64,000 bases of DNA from an uncultured Paracoccaceae bacterium (GTDB lineage: Bacteria > Pseudomonadota > Alphaproteobacteria > Rhodobacterales > Rhodobacteraceae). The translations under genes were made by a program, and so were the position numbers. Location: positions 310,001-374,000 of the forward strand of contig CANMDE010000003.1 of NCBI GenBank assembly GCA_947496535.1. Reading direction: 5' to 3'. Under the pieces are notes generated by a model. That model made no database searches. It saw nothing but the letters and a program-made list of their open reading frames with translations, and had not been told where the DNA came from. Below are positions 1-9,325 of the stretch, one piece after another (position 1 is the first letter of the stretch; every line of letters begins with the position of its first letter).

Positions 1-166
1 TTTCCAATACGGCATTTGCCGGATCAGCACCAAGCAACGCCGCCCCCTCCAGCAACGCCAATCGATCCACCGCACCGCCGCGTGATAGCCCTTGGGCGCG
101 CCAGCCGGTGCGGCCCATGTCCTGTACAGTGATGGCCGGTCCGGCCTCCAAGATGGTGAGGGTCAT
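1..166 (-). CDS. pxpC: 5-oxoprolinase subunit C (PxpC), N-terminal part only
   Basis: Reading the minus strand from an ATG at 166 gives about 55 residues beginning MTLTILEAGPAITVQDMGR, then a GG-A-D-R stretch. This is the start of the biotin-dependent carboxyltransferase/allophanate-hydrolase-subunit-2 family (PxpC/KipA). PxpC works with PxpA and PxpB in ATP-dependent opening of 5-oxoproline to glutamate. The ATG overlaps the TGA of pxpB by four bases (ATGA), so the two are translationally coupled. The gene is cut by the left edge, and pxpA, if linked, would lie outside. The family call is good for so short a piece because the D-GR-G and GGA-D signatures are both present. Confidence 0.8.
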   Translation of the reverse strand, partial: MTLTILEAGPAITVQDMGRTGWRAQGLSRGGAVDRLALLEGAALLGADPANAVLE

Positions 167-909
167 GACGCCACCTTGCAGACAGCGCCACCATTGGTCG
201 TCTTATCCTCGCGAATGCTGGCAAATTCGGTGTCGGAGACATGATGAAACCGGATGGCGTCACCCGCTTGCAGTGGAAATGGTTCGGTTGTGTCTGGCTG
301 GAAGACCCGGAAGGCGCTTTGCCCGATGTGGCGCCATCCTGTCGGGGCGTCGGCAGCAAAAAGAACGATTTGGCGGACCGCGGTAATCAACGCGCCATTC
401 GGCATGCTCTCGGTCATTTCGGACTGTCGGGGCATATCCCAGCGTTCGGGTAGCATCCCCAGATAAGGCTGCCCCGGTGCAAAGCCGATCGCGATAACGC
501 GCAGCGTCTGCGCTTCGATATCTCTTACGGCCTCTTCGGGGGGCAGGCCGGCCAGTTCAGCGGCCTCCGGCAATTGCGGCGCATATTCGGGGCCGAAGGC
601 TGCAGGGATATGCCATGTGCGTTCGGGTGTGGGCGCGGCCTCTGGTAGACCTGCGCTGAGCTGTTGCAAAACATCGCGCAACGTGGCCCGGTCCGTCTGC
701 ATTGGATCAAAAATAACTTGCAGCGAGGTCAGTGACGACGCGAGTTCGATCACACCGGGAATGCTCTGCACCGCAACAACGCGTTTGAAGGCAATTGTCT
801 TGGCGTTGGCGGTTTCGGACCAAGTCCGGCTGAAACGCACCAGCAAGCTGTCCAGCCCAAGCGGCAGGATTTCGGGTGCTGCCTGATCTTTGTGGGTGTT
901 GTGGGCCAT
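163..909 (-). CDS. pxpB: 5-oxoprolinase subunit B (PxpB/KipI family)
   Basis: A 248-residue protein of the allophanate hydrolase subunit 1 / KipI family. The C-terminal half holds the family signature: a GFAPGQPYLGMLPERWDMPR stretch near residue 140, then a TAVRQIVLFAADAPTGWRHIG stretch broken into the usual blocks (family: G-PG-PYLG, P-R-P-P-GSVAIAG, YP-TPGGW-LIG). It partners PxpC, whose start overlaps its stop. The open frame reaches further upstream, but the residues there do not look like the family, so the ATG at 909 (MAHNTHKDQ) was chosen. No strong ribosome binding site precedes it. The role in oxoproline detoxification is taken from the family. Confidence 0.82.
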   Translation of the reverse strand: MAHNTHKDQAAPEILPLGLDSLLVRFSRTWSETANAKTIAFKRVVAVQSIPGVIELASSLTSLQVIFDPMQTDRATLRDVLQQLSAGLPEAAPTPERTWHIPAAFGPEYAPQLPEAAELAGLPPEEAVRDIEAQTLRVIAIGFAPGQPYLGMLPERWDMPRQSEMTESMPNGALITAVRQIVLFAADAPTGWRHIGQSAFRVFQPDTTEPFPLQAGDAIRFHHVSDTEFASIREDKTTNGGAVCKVAS

Positions 910-1018
910 TGTCTGGCTATTAGTGTGAATAGCTCCGACGATTGTCAATTGGGGCAATGAAGAAAGGCGGACTATCATTTGATAGCCCGCCCTTTCATAC
1001 ATCATTTGGATGATGAAA

Positions 1019-2896
1019 TCAGTGCGTGGCTTCCAGTTCGAAGAACGTGACTTGATCATAGTCACGGTCAGGCCAGGGTGAGGAATCGTTTTGCGAATAC
1101 GCCCCCGCCTTGAAGTACATGAACTCATTGGCGATATCGTAGCTGCTATCAACCATGTCGAGCGGTTCGGCCTGAATCACTGTGCCATCGTCCCGTGTGA
1201 TCGACACATTCAGCATTGGGTGGGTCTTGCCTTCAATCTCTTCACCGGTGACCGATATTTCGTAGCTGAAGACCTCATCCAGGGCGATCCCGTCATCAGG
1301 ATTCTCCGCAAAGTCGCTCCGGTCGCCTACGATTGGTACGTAGATGTCGTCACGGCCTTCCAACTCGTGGATGTAATAGACAGACCCATATTTGTTGGTC
1401 GGAAGTTTGCGGTAGTAAAGCCTGATGGGTTCGCCGTCTTTGGCATGTATCTGGCCGATAATGACGCGGCCAATTTTTGAGCCTTCGCCAAGTCGTGTGA
1501 CCTGATTGACGGCCAGGGTTGCATTTAGCGCACCATCGACCCCACCGGCGGCTTCTTGTGCTTCCGCAGGGGCGGAGGAGAAGACCCAATTGTTTTTGGT
1601 CGGCGTGCCATCGTCGTTGCGGGTCGAGATACTGGTATCACCTGCGCGAATCATCTCGCGCAATTCAGAGCGGGCGTAGTTTGAATTTTGGGTCGTGGCG
1701 TTGCCCCCGAAAGTACGGAAGACCATGCCGCCGGTGGCTGGATCGGTGTAAAAGAATGCCTCATCCGCCCATCCGGCGCTCAGCATCCGTTCTTCGATTT
1801 CATCCGCACGTCCATCGCCATCTTGATCGACGGGCAGGGTGATTTTCCAGGCTGTCAGATCAATATTTTCGGCGGGTGGGACATCGGTGAAAAGGTCAAA
1901 CATGCCTTTGCGAGAGGCTTCCGAAACCTCGGTCCCGTCGCCTTGGCTGTCCATCTCGCCCAGACCGCAGCCATAGGCCTGAAACTCGACAATGCTGTTC
2001 CACTCATTCGATGAGTTGCCCTGGCCGATCACCTTGATGAACCGGACGGGTCGGTCGTCAAAGTCAAACCGTTCAATCGCGAGGCTGGTGCCACTGCTTT
2101 GGATCCGTTCGACAAGTGATGAATAGTCGTTGCCATTGATCGATGTCTCCACCGATACAAAAGTCTGCCGTTCGTCACCCTTGTAGAACGCCAATCCGAC
2201 CTCTTTCAGAGATTGAGGCATGCCCATGTCAAAGATGATTTCCTTGCCAGTGTTTTCTGATGACCAGCGGGATTCCGGGGTAAAGTCGCCATCGATGGTC
2301 ATTTCCGGCGTATGCCCATCATTTGTCCCATCGTCTGAGGCCGACTTGATGCGCAGCTGGCTCATGTTCTCGCAACCGCCCGGAATCGTAGCATAGACCT
2401 TTGGACCCTTGGCGGCCTCTTCGGCTGCGGCAAGGGCAGGTCCGCTGACCGCCTCCAGCTCAAAATCATCAAAGCGGCCTTCTTCGCCGTTATGGGCGCC
2501 GAACAGAATACCGCTTGAGGTGTCAGCACCGGTCGCAAAAGCTATCTCCAGAGGAATCCAGTTTTCACCATCACCCTCGGACGCGGCAGACAGAACCTCC
2601 TCACCGACTGTGATCCCGACCTGACCTGGGCCTTTCACGACAGCCCGCATAATGTATTCCGAGTCTGGATAGAGCGTTACTTCCTGTTCAAAGCGACCGG
2701 TTTCACCGGTGATCTTTGCGGACTTTGCGCCAGTGTTTGAATGCCCTGAAATGGATGTTGCATCCTTGTTGGGGTCGGCATCGGTCCAACCGCTCCACTC
2801 GTATTCAAAAGATGGGTTGGTGATTTCTGTCTGAGCCAAAACTGGCCCGGTGGCTACAGCGGCAAGTAGCGCGGTAAGCGCTGAGCGTCTTTTCAT
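1019..2896 (-). CDS. Secreted alginate lyase, PL7 family, with two N-terminal carbohydrate-binding-like domains
   Basis: 625 residues. A signal peptide (MKRRSALTALLAAVATGPVLA) is followed by a beta-sandwich CBM-like domain (about 25-150), a discoidin/F5-8-type-C-like domain (about 165-310), and a PL7 lyase domain (about 335-625). PL7 hallmarks are visible: YARSELREM (the R-ELR active-site strand), GQIHAKDG (the QIH motif) and YFKAGAYSQN (the Y-KAG-Y-Q motif). Together these carry the catalytic Arg, Gln, His and Tyr. PL7 enzymes cleave alginate by beta-elimination, which fits a marine, alga-associated life. The ATG at 2896 has a strong GGGAGGA ribosome binding site; an upstream in-frame ATG at 2935 would spoil the signal peptide. 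It stands alone, with a possible operator at 2982-2995. Confidence 0.88.
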   Translation of the reverse strand: MKRRSALTALLAAVATGPVLAQTEITNPSFEYEWSGWTDADPNKDATSISGHSNTGAKSAKITGETGRFEQEVTLYPDSEYIMRAVVKGPGQVGITVGEEVLSAASEGDGENWIPLEIAFATGADTSSGILFGAHNGEEGRFDDFELEAVSGPALAAAEEAAKGPKVYATIPGGCENMSQLRIKSASDDGTNDGHTPEMTIDGDFTPESRWSSENTGKEIIFDMGMPQSLKEVGLAFYKGDERQTFVSVETSINGNDYSSLVERIQSSGTSLAIERFDFDDRPVRFIKVIGQGNSSNEWNSIVEFQAYGCGLGEMDSQGDGTEVSEASRKGMFDLFTDVPPAENIDLTAWKITLPVDQDGDGRADEIEERMLSAGWADEAFFYTDPATGGMVFRTFGGNATTQNSNYARSELREMIRAGDTSISTRNDDGTPTKNNWVFSSAPAEAQEAAGGVDGALNATLAVNQVTRLGEGSKIGRVIIGQIHAKDGEPIRLYYRKLPTNKYGSVYYIHELEGRDDIYVPIVGDRSDFAENPDDGIALDEVFSYEISVTGEEIEGKTHPMLNVSITRDDGTVIQAEPLDMVDSSYDIANEFMYFKAGAYSQNDSSPWPDRDYDQVTFFELEATH

Positions 2897-2981
2897 GGAA
2901 TCCTCCCTAGAGTGTAATGTGTTCAGGTTAATCACGGCATGATGGCTAGATTTTCAGCCGAACCGAACAACACTACATCTA

Positions 2982-2995
2982 GTATACCAGTATAC
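2982..2995. promoter_or_regulatory. Candidate operator GTATAC-CA-GTATAC upstream of the alginate lyase
   Basis: Two copies of the palindromic hexamer GTATAC separated by two bases form a near-perfect dyad about 85 bases upstream of the alginate lyase start. Dyads of this type are typical GntR/FadR-family operators, and alginate-use genes in marine bacteria are often controlled by such repressors. No regulator gene is adjacent, so the factor is unknown. Confidence 0.35.
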
Positions 2996-3084
2996 CGATA
3001 AGGAATGCGACTACTTTTTGCTGATTTCACACGGCGAATGCACCCACAGGGAGCATTTTCAAGTGCCGATGTGGCAGATGATCG

Positions 3085-4101
3085 TCAGGAACGCAGCAAA
3101 CCTACAATATCATATGTTTTGTTGAGGATCGGATCGGCGATCTCGCGTGCTTTTTCCGCACCGTTTGCCAGTATCCGATCAATCTCTGCCGGATCGTCCA
3201 TATGCTGCTTCATCGCGACCGAGATCGGGGCAAGTTTGGAGACGGCCAGATCGGCCAACGCGGGTTTGAATGTTCCCCAACCAGCGCCTGAATACTGTGC
3301 GATCACCTCCTCGGGGGTGATGTCAGCCAAAGCGGCGTAGATATCGACCAGATTGCGCGCTTCGGGCCGATTGGCCAGACCATCGACAGTTTCGGGCAGT
3401 GGCTCGGGATCGGTCTTGGCCTTTTTCAGCTTTTTCGCGATGGTGTCGGCATCATCCAGCATATTGATCCGTTCCATATCGCTTTCCCCGGATTTCGACA
3501 TTTTCTGTGTCCCGTCGCGGAGGTTCATGATGCGCGTGGCAGAGCCTTCAATGACTGGTTCTGTCATCGGAAAAAAATCGGTTTTGAAATCATGATTGAA
3601 CTTCGACGCAATGTTGCGCGTCAGTTCCACATGCTGCTTCTGATCGTCGCCCACTGGAACATGGGTCGCGTGATAAAGCAAAATGTCAGCGGCCATCAGG
3701 GATGGATATGCGTAGAGACCAAGCGATGCCTTCTCGGCATTGGAGCCCGCCTTGTCCTTGAACTGGGTCATGCGGTTCATCCAGCCGACGCGGGCGACGC
3801 AGTTGAAAATCCAAGCCAACTCGGCATGTGCCGACACCCTGCTTTGATTGAACAGAATGGATTTTGTCGGATCAAGTCCTGCAGCCAGATAGCCCGCTGC
3901 CACCTCGCGGGTGCCGTTGGCCAGTTCCGCAGGGTCCTGCCAGACTGTGATCGCGTGCAAATCTACTACGCAATAGACCGTTTCCATCTCGCCCTGCATT
4001 CCCACAAAGCGCTTGATCGCGCCCAGGTAATTGCCAAGTTGCAAACCACCGGATGGTTTGATCCCGGAAAAGACACGAGGGGTGAAAGTGTTGTCGGTCA
4101 T
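3085..4101 (-). CDS. trpS: Tryptophanyl-tRNA synthetase
   Basis: 338 residues, the normal length for bacterial TrpS, a class Ib synthetase that charges tRNA-Trp. The N-terminal nucleotide-binding region reads [18 protein letters not shown], in which the HIGH-like motif is the LGNY segment. The KMSKS loop is present as [10 protein letters not shown] near residue 200. It is the last gene of a minus-strand run glnD-murJ-trpS, interrupted by the oppositely oriented rhomboid-like gene at 4190. No truncation or odd residue is seen. Confidence 0.95.
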   Translation of the reverse strand: MTDNTFTPRVFSGIKPSGGLQLGNYLGAIKRFVGMQGEMETVYCVVDLHAITVWQDPAELANGTREVAAGYLAAGLDPTKSILFNQSRVSAHAELAWIFNCVARVGWMNRMTQFKDKAGSNAEKASLGLYAYPSLMAADILLYHATHVPVGDDQKQHVELTRNIASKFNHDFKTDFFPMTEPVIEGSATRIMNLRDGTQKMSKSGESDMERINMLDDADTIAKKLKKAKTDPEPLPETVDGLANRPEARNLVDIYAALADITPEEVIAQYSGAGWGTFKPALADLAVSKLAPISVAMKQHMDDPAEIDRILANGAEKAREIADPILNKTYDIVGLLRS

Positions 4102-4189
4102 CTTGTAAGGTCCGGGCTGGATTTCGGGGCAGGCGTCGCATACCCATGCCAGACAGACCCGTCAACTTCAACAGGCCCGTGAAAGGTGC

Positions 4190-4894
4190 ATGATGTCATC
4201 AGAAAGCCCGGTAAATTCCGTACCGTTCGTAGCTCTTCTTTTCGGGCTGATCATCATCGGCGCGGAGGCTACCTTTTCACTAGCTGATCTTGGGTTGATT
4301 GGTGGGCAAAATGCCGTGGGCTGGCGGATCAATATGTGGGAGCGCACATCTTTCGATCCGACAACGATCGAACGTGTCTTCATGCTGGGTGACTACAATA
4401 TTGAACGGCTGAAGACGTTCTTTACATATTTTTTGGTTAATCACGGGTTTGGTCAGGCCGCGTTCAGCGCAGCACTTGCTCTGGCACTTGGCAAAGCAAT
4501 TGGCGATGCGTTCGGCAATCTGGCGCTTCTTGTGATCATCCTGCTGACATCGTTTGTTGGCGCGCTGGCTTACGGGATTGTTTTTCCGGACGGATCGGCG
4601 CTTTCGGGCAGCTTTACTCCGGTCTTCGGGCTGATCGGGGCGTATACTTATATGTTGTGGCTACGCTTGGGCGAGGCGGGCCAAAAACAGCTACAGGCCT
4701 TCCGGCTGGTCGCGGTGCTGTTGAGCCTTCAGGCGTTGTTTAGTGTGGTTGTTTTGTTGACCGGACAGGCTGCGAATGGCTGGCCAGTATGGGTGCCGGA
4801 ACTGGCGGGTTGCGCGGCCGGATTTGGCGTCTCGGTTCTTCTTGCGCCGGGTGGCTGGACGTCATTTGTCAGCCGAATGCGGCAGCGGTCCTAG
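4190..4894 (+). CDS. Rhomboid-like integral membrane protein, probably catalytically inactive
   Basis: 234 residues with about six hydrophobic segments. A rhomboid-like TM2 (YFLVNHGFGQ followed by small residues) and a GSFTPVFGLIGAY segment align with the GASG-FGL-GA active-site helix of rhomboid proteases. The catalytic Ser-Gly pair appears replaced by Thr-Pro, and the second His/Asn of the TM2 motif is missing. It is therefore better read as a rhomboid-fold pseudoprotease than an active one. It lies on the plus strand between trpS and murJ, and its stop overlaps the murJ stop by four bases, a tight convergent arrangement. The substrate or partner is unknown. Confidence 0.65.
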   Translation: MMSSESPVNSVPFVALLFGLIIIGAEATFSLADLGLIGGQNAVGWRINMWERTSFDPTTIERVFMLGDYNIERLKTFFTYFLVNHGFGQAAFSAALALALGKAIGDAFGNLALLVIILLTSFVGALAYGIVFPDGSALSGSFTPVFGLIGAYTYMLWLRLGEAGQKQLQAFRLVAVLLSLQALFSVVVLLTGQAANGWPVWVPELAGCAAGFGVSVLLAPGGWTSFVSRMRQRS

Positions 4895-6441
4895 CGCCTT
4901 AAGGCACCCCGAAACTCGGCCAATCGAAATGCACCAAGCAACTGACCAATGCCAAAATAGCTGACGATTCCAATGCCGACCAATACCAACAGCGCAATGT
5001 ACCGGATGGTGGCCATTCCAAAGAAAGGCTTCATGATCGTAGCTGCGATTGCCAGAACCAGACCCATTCCGAGGGCGGCAAGGACGATCCGCCACAGACG
5101 TTTGCGGAACCGTTCATCGAACTGCGCCGCGTTCCCCATGGACCGTGAGCCACGCCACAAAAGCGCAACCGTTGCCCATCCTGTAGCGGTGGTTCCAATC
5201 GCGGCTGCGGTAAACCCGATGATCGGGGATAAGCCAATGGCCAACGCGGCATTCAGCGCCAGCGCAACCAAGGCGTAGTAGAAGGGTCTTTTCGTGTCCT
5301 CCCGAGCAAAGAAGAGCGGTTGCAGTGCCTTCTGCATTACGAAAGCGGGCAGGCCGAGGCCATAGATTGCAACTGCAATGGCTGTCGCGGCGGTGTCGTC
5401 GCTGGTAAATGCGCCACGTTCGTACAATACGCTAACCAAGGGCAGGGGGATGATCATCAGCGCTACTGCGGCGGGAATGGTCAGAGCAAGGCTGATTTCA
5501 CAGGCCCGGTTAAAAGCATCCTTGCCGCCTGCCTCGTCCCCCGCGCGTAAGCGGCGTGAAAGGTCGGGCAAAAGCACAATGCCGATGGCTATTCCCACCA
5601 CACCAAGGGGTAGCTGATATAGTCGGTCCGCGTAGCTGAGCCATGCGACAGCACCATCAAAAAAGCTGGCCACTTGTCGTCCAACCAGCAGGTTGATTTG
5701 TACCACCCCGCCTGCAAGTGCCGCTGGCGCGGCAATGATTGCCAAGCGCTTCAAGTCTGGTGTGAGTTTTGGCCAACCCGGCACTAAGGCGAAGCCTGCT
5801 CGCTTCGCGGCGATCCAAACCAGCGTTAGCTGCGCGATCCCCGCTATTGGTACTGACCACACCAGCAGGCTGCCGATCTGCTTCTCTGTCTCTGCCCCGA
5901 AGATCCCGCCGAGCGTCATCGCCGTCAGAAACACAACATTCAAAAGGACCGGAGCCGCCGCCGCCGCCGTAAACCGGCCGAGCGCGTTCAGGACACCGGA
6001 CAGCAAAGCGCCAAGCGATATGAACAGGATGTATGGGAATGCGATGCGACCATAATAGACGGCCAGATCAAACCGTTCCGACCCAAGAAAGCCGCTGGCG
6101 ATCATCGTTACCAAGGCAGGCATGAAAACGATGCCGACAACGGTAAGAACCGTAAGTATCCCGCCCAGTCCGACAAAGGCATCTTGCGCAAATCGATGGG
6201 CGTCTTCATCTCCTTCCAGCTTTTTGGAAAACATCGGCACGAAAGCCATGTTGAATGCGCCTTCGGCGAAGAACCTTCGGAACAGGTTGGGTAACGAAAA
6301 GGCCACCAGAAACGCCTCGGCCACTGGCCCGGTGCCTAGGTAAGATGCGATCAGGATGTCGCGGACAAAGCCAAGGATGCGGGACAGAAACGTCCACAGG
6401 CCAACGGTGAAGAAGCCTGCCATCAGCCGGATGGGTTTCAT
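4891..6441 (-). CDS. murJ: Lipid II flippase MurJ (MviN)
   Basis: 516 residues and about 14 hydrophobic helices, as expected for a MATE-like MVF-family transporter. The N-terminus (MKPIRLMAGFFTVGLWTFLS, then RILGFVRD-LIA) carries the family's R-LGF-RD signature in TM1. The protein flips lipid II, the peptidoglycan precursor, across the inner membrane. It follows glnD by 70 bases on the same strand, an arrangement common in Rhodobacteraceae, and converges on the rhomboid-like gene. No internal damage is seen. Confidence 0.93.
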   Translation of the reverse strand: MKPIRLMAGFFTVGLWTFLSRILGFVRDILIASYLGTGPVAEAFLVAFSLPNLFRRFFAEGAFNMAFVPMFSKKLEGDEDAHRFAQDAFVGLGGILTVLTVVGIVFMPALVTMIASGFLGSERFDLAVYYGRIAFPYILFISLGALLSGVLNALGRFTAAAAAPVLLNVVFLTAMTLGGIFGAETEKQIGSLLVWSVPIAGIAQLTLVWIAAKRAGFALVPGWPKLTPDLKRLAIIAAPAALAGGVVQINLLVGRQVASFFDGAVAWLSYADRLYQLPLGVVGIAIGIVLLPDLSRRLRAGDEAGGKDAFNRACEISLALTIPAAVALMIIPLPLVSVLYERGAFTSDDTAATAIAVAIYGLGLPAFVMQKALQPLFFAREDTKRPFYYALVALALNAALAIGLSPIIGFTAAAIGTTATGWATVALLWRGSRSMGNAAQFDERFRKRLWRIVLAALGMGLVLAIAATIMKPFFGMATIRYIALLVLVGIGIVSYFGIGQLLGAFRLAEFRGALRR

Positions 6442-6511
6442 ATTTGCGGCCTTGAAATCTTTGGGGGATTTCCACCATTCCCCTTCAGAAAGGGTCCTGA
6501 CACTGGTCTTG

Positions 6512-9325
6512 TCATGCTCTGGCTCGCTCTGCCCCTAGCGCGATTGCTTCGCGCAGTTTCTTTTCCAGCCCATCCCGTTTGGTGCCGGGGTAGAATTTCA
6601 GCCCCACCATGTCTTTTACATAGAAGGTATCGACAACCTGTTCCCCATATGTGGCGATAACAGCTGAGGAAATATAGACGTGATTATTTGCAAAAGTTCG
6701 TGTCAAATCGAACAGAAGTCCAGCACGGTCGCGGGTGTCGACTTCGATAATGGTGTAGATTTCCGAACCTTCGTTGTCGAACGTGATTGTTGTCGGAACT
6801 TTGAATGCCTTTTCGCGCTTTTTCAGCTTGTCCTTGTCTTTGAGCGCATCACGAGGCACGACTTCGCCCTTCAGAGTTTTGGCGATCACCTGACGCAGAC
6901 GTGGCAGACGTGACCGTTCATATGGGTTGCCGTCATTGTCCTGCACCCAGAAAATAGCCGTCGCGTAGCCATCTTTTGATGTGTAGGTCCGTGCATCAAC
7001 AACATTGGCACCGACCAAAGCAAGCGCGCCGGTGACGCGGCTGAACAAACCGGGGTGATCGACCATCGCGAAACATGCGCGCGTGGCGTCGCGGTCTTCA
7101 TCCGGCATCAGATCGATAGAGATTTCGTCATCCGATAAGTCGCGGAGAAGCTTGGCGAATACCGTATGCGCTGACAGCGGCAGACCTTGCCAATAAGTCG
7201 GATAGTGCCGACCCATTTCGGTCCGCAGATCCTTGGTCTCCCAACCGGCAAGCTCTGCCCGCAGGGCGCGTTTTGCTTCCGTCTCGCGGCTTTCGCGATT
7301 GAGATCCTCCAATCCGGTTTCCAAAGCGGTCTTTGTCGCCTTGTAGAGATTGCGGATCAAAACCGCCTTCCAATTGTTCCACGTGCCAGGGCCAACCCCG
7401 CGAATATCGCAAATCGTCAACACCGTCAGCAGATCTAACCGCTCCACAGATTTCACGGCTTTGGCGAAGCCACGAACTGTGCGTGGCTCTGAAATGTCGC
7501 GTTTTTGTGCCGTGTCGGACATCAGCAGGTGATATCGGATGAGCCACTCAACCGTTTCGCTGTCTTTCTTGTTCAGCCCAAGCCGTGGGGCCACCTTTCG
7601 TGCGATCTGTGCCCCAAGGATGGAATGATCCTCATCTCGCCCCTTGCCGATGTCATGTAGCAGCAGTGCTATGTATAGAACTTTGCGATTGATCCCACGT
7701 TTAAGAATGCCAGAGGCAACAGGCAGTTCCTCGATCAACTCTTCCCGCTCAATCCGGGCGAGATGGCTGATACATTGGATGGTGTGCTCATCGACGGTGT
7801 AGTGGTGATACATGTTGAACTGCATCATCGCGACGATGGTGGCAAACTCCGGTATGAAAGCGCCCAGAACGCCCAATTCGTTCATTCGGCGCAGACCACG
7901 TTCGGGATTGCCGTGTTTCAGCAGCAGATCAACGAAAATGCGTTTGGCTTCTTTTTCATTGCGCAAATCATCGTCGATAAGATCAAGATTGGCTGCGATC
8001 AGTCGCATTGCATCTGGGTGGATCAGTGTACCGGTCCGCAATGCCTCTTCAAAGATGCGAAGCATGTTCAACTTGTCATCAAAGAAAGCGGATTCGTCTG
8101 CGACGGTCAGGCGATTTTGCTTGATCGCATAAGGTGGTTTTGCCTTTTTGCGACGGGTCAGAAGACGGGTGAGCATCGGTTCTGATTTCGCGTGTGTTGC
8201 TTCCAATGCGGTAAGGAATATGCGTGTCAGATCACCAACACGGGTTGCTTGCCGGAAGTAGGCTTGCATGAAGTGTTCCACGGCGCGGCGACCTTGGTGA
8301 TCGGTGTAACCCATGGCCTGCGCCACCTCGACCTGCATGTCGAAGGTCAACTGATCCATGGCCCGTCCGGCAATAAGGTGCAGATGGCAACGAATGGCCC
8401 ACAGGAAGTCTTCCGCAGTGATAAAGGTTTCGAATTCGTCAGGCGTGAAAACTTCCAGATTGACCAGATCGGTGACGTCCTTGACCCCATGGATGTATTT
8501 GCTGATCCAGAACAGCGATTGCAGGTCGCGCAGGCCGCCTTTGCCTTCTTTGACGTTCGGCTCAACCACATAGCGTTGACCGCCTTGCTTGCGGTGCCGT
8601 TCGTCGCGTTCTGCCAGCTTTGCATCAATGAAATCGGCCGCGGTGTTTTTGAACAGATCGTCCCAGAGCCGTTTTCCAAGCGCCTTGGCCAAATCGGCAT
8701 CTCCGGCCAGATGCCGATATTCAACCAGCGATGTACGAATGGTATAGTCTTCACGGGACAGGCGCAGGCAGTCCTTTACCGTCCGGCTGGCATGTCCGAC
8801 TTTCAGCTTCAAATCCCAAAGCATGTAAAGCATCGACTCGATGACGCTCTCTGCCCAAGGGGTGATCTTGTACGGCGTCAGAAAAAGCAGATCGACATCT
8901 GAATAGGGTGCCATTTCACCACGCCCATAGCCACCGACGGCAATAACGGCGAGACGTTCGCTCTGGGTCGGGTTTGGGATCGGGTGAAGCCGGTGACGGG
9001 CTATATCCAGAACGGCTCTGACAACCTGATCCGTCAGCCAGCAATAGGCCCGTGTGGTCGGGCGTGATGCAAAAGGTTGTTCCTGAAACGCGGCCGCAAT
9101 TGCCTCGCGCCCGGCTGCCATCTCTTCTGCGAGGACATCTACGACAGCTTTGCGCGCTTCCCGGTCGCTCTTCGCGTCGCCAATGGCGGTTTCCAGAGCG
9201 TTTTCAACGCGGCCATGATCGAAAATGGACAACGCCGGACAAATTAGATTGTCCGGCGTCAAAATAGTGTCGGATTGCAGAGGCTTAGAAGCCGGCGCGT
9301 CCAAAACTTTTGGGTGCTGGGTCAA
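6512..9325 (-). CDS. glnD: [Protein-PII] uridylyltransferase / uridylyl-removing enzyme
   Basis: About 937 residues, the typical size of GlnD, the nitrogen sensor that uridylylates and de-uridylylates PII. Domains in order: a nucleotidyltransferase with GGYGRGEMAPYSDVDLLFL (near residue 130), a GlnE-like helical region, an HD phosphohydrolase domain with LLHDIGKGRDEDHS (near 560), and two C-terminal ACT domains that sense glutamine (about 745-930). The open frame begins at a TTG (9325) that overlaps the end of the upstream lipoprotein gene by about 40 bases and has no clear ribosome binding site. A downstream TTG in the poorly conserved first 30 residues is an alternative start. It lies between the LppC-like gene and murJ. 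Confidence 0.93.
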   Translation of the reverse strand: MTQHPKVLDAPASKPLQSDTILTPDNLICPALSIFDHGRVENALETAIGDAKSDREARKAVVDVLAEEMAAGREAIAAAFQEQPFASRPTTRAYCWLTDQVVRAVLDIARHRLHPIPNPTQSERLAVIAVGGYGRGEMAPYSDVDLLFLTPYKITPWAESVIESMLYMLWDLKLKVGHASRTVKDCLRLSREDYTIRTSLVEYRHLAGDADLAKALGKRLWDDLFKNTAADFIDAKLAERDERHRKQGGQRYVVEPNVKEGKGGLRDLQSLFWISKYIHGVKDVTDLVNLEVFTPDEFETFITAEDFLWAIRCHLHLIAGRAMDQLTFDMQVEVAQAMGYTDHQGRRAVEHFMQAYFRQATRVGDLTRIFLTALEATHAKSEPMLTRLLTRRKKAKPPYAIKQNRLTVADESAFFDDKLNMLRIFEEALRTGTLIHPDAMRLIAANLDLIDDDLRNEKEAKRIFVDLLLKHGNPERGLRRMNELGVLGAFIPEFATIVAMMQFNMYHHYTVDEHTIQCISHLARIEREELIEELPVASGILKRGINRKVLYIALLLHDIGKGRDEDHSILGAQIARKVAPRLGLNKKDSETVEWLIRYHLLMSDTAQKRDISEPRTVRGFAKAVKSVERLDLLTVLTICDIRGVGPGTWNNWKAVLIRNLYKATKTALETGLEDLNRESRETEAKRALRAELAGWETKDLRTEMGRHYPTYWQGLPLSAHTVFAKLLRDLSDDEISIDLMPDEDRDATRACFAMVDHPGLFSRVTGALALVGANVVDARTYTSKDGYATAIFWVQDNDGNPYERSRLPRLRQVIAKTLKGEVVPRDALKDKDKLKKREKAFKVPTTITFDNEGSEIYTIIEVDTRDRAGLLFDLTRTFANNHVYISSAVIATYGEQVVDTFYVKDMVGLKFYPGTKRDGLEKKLREAIALGAERARA

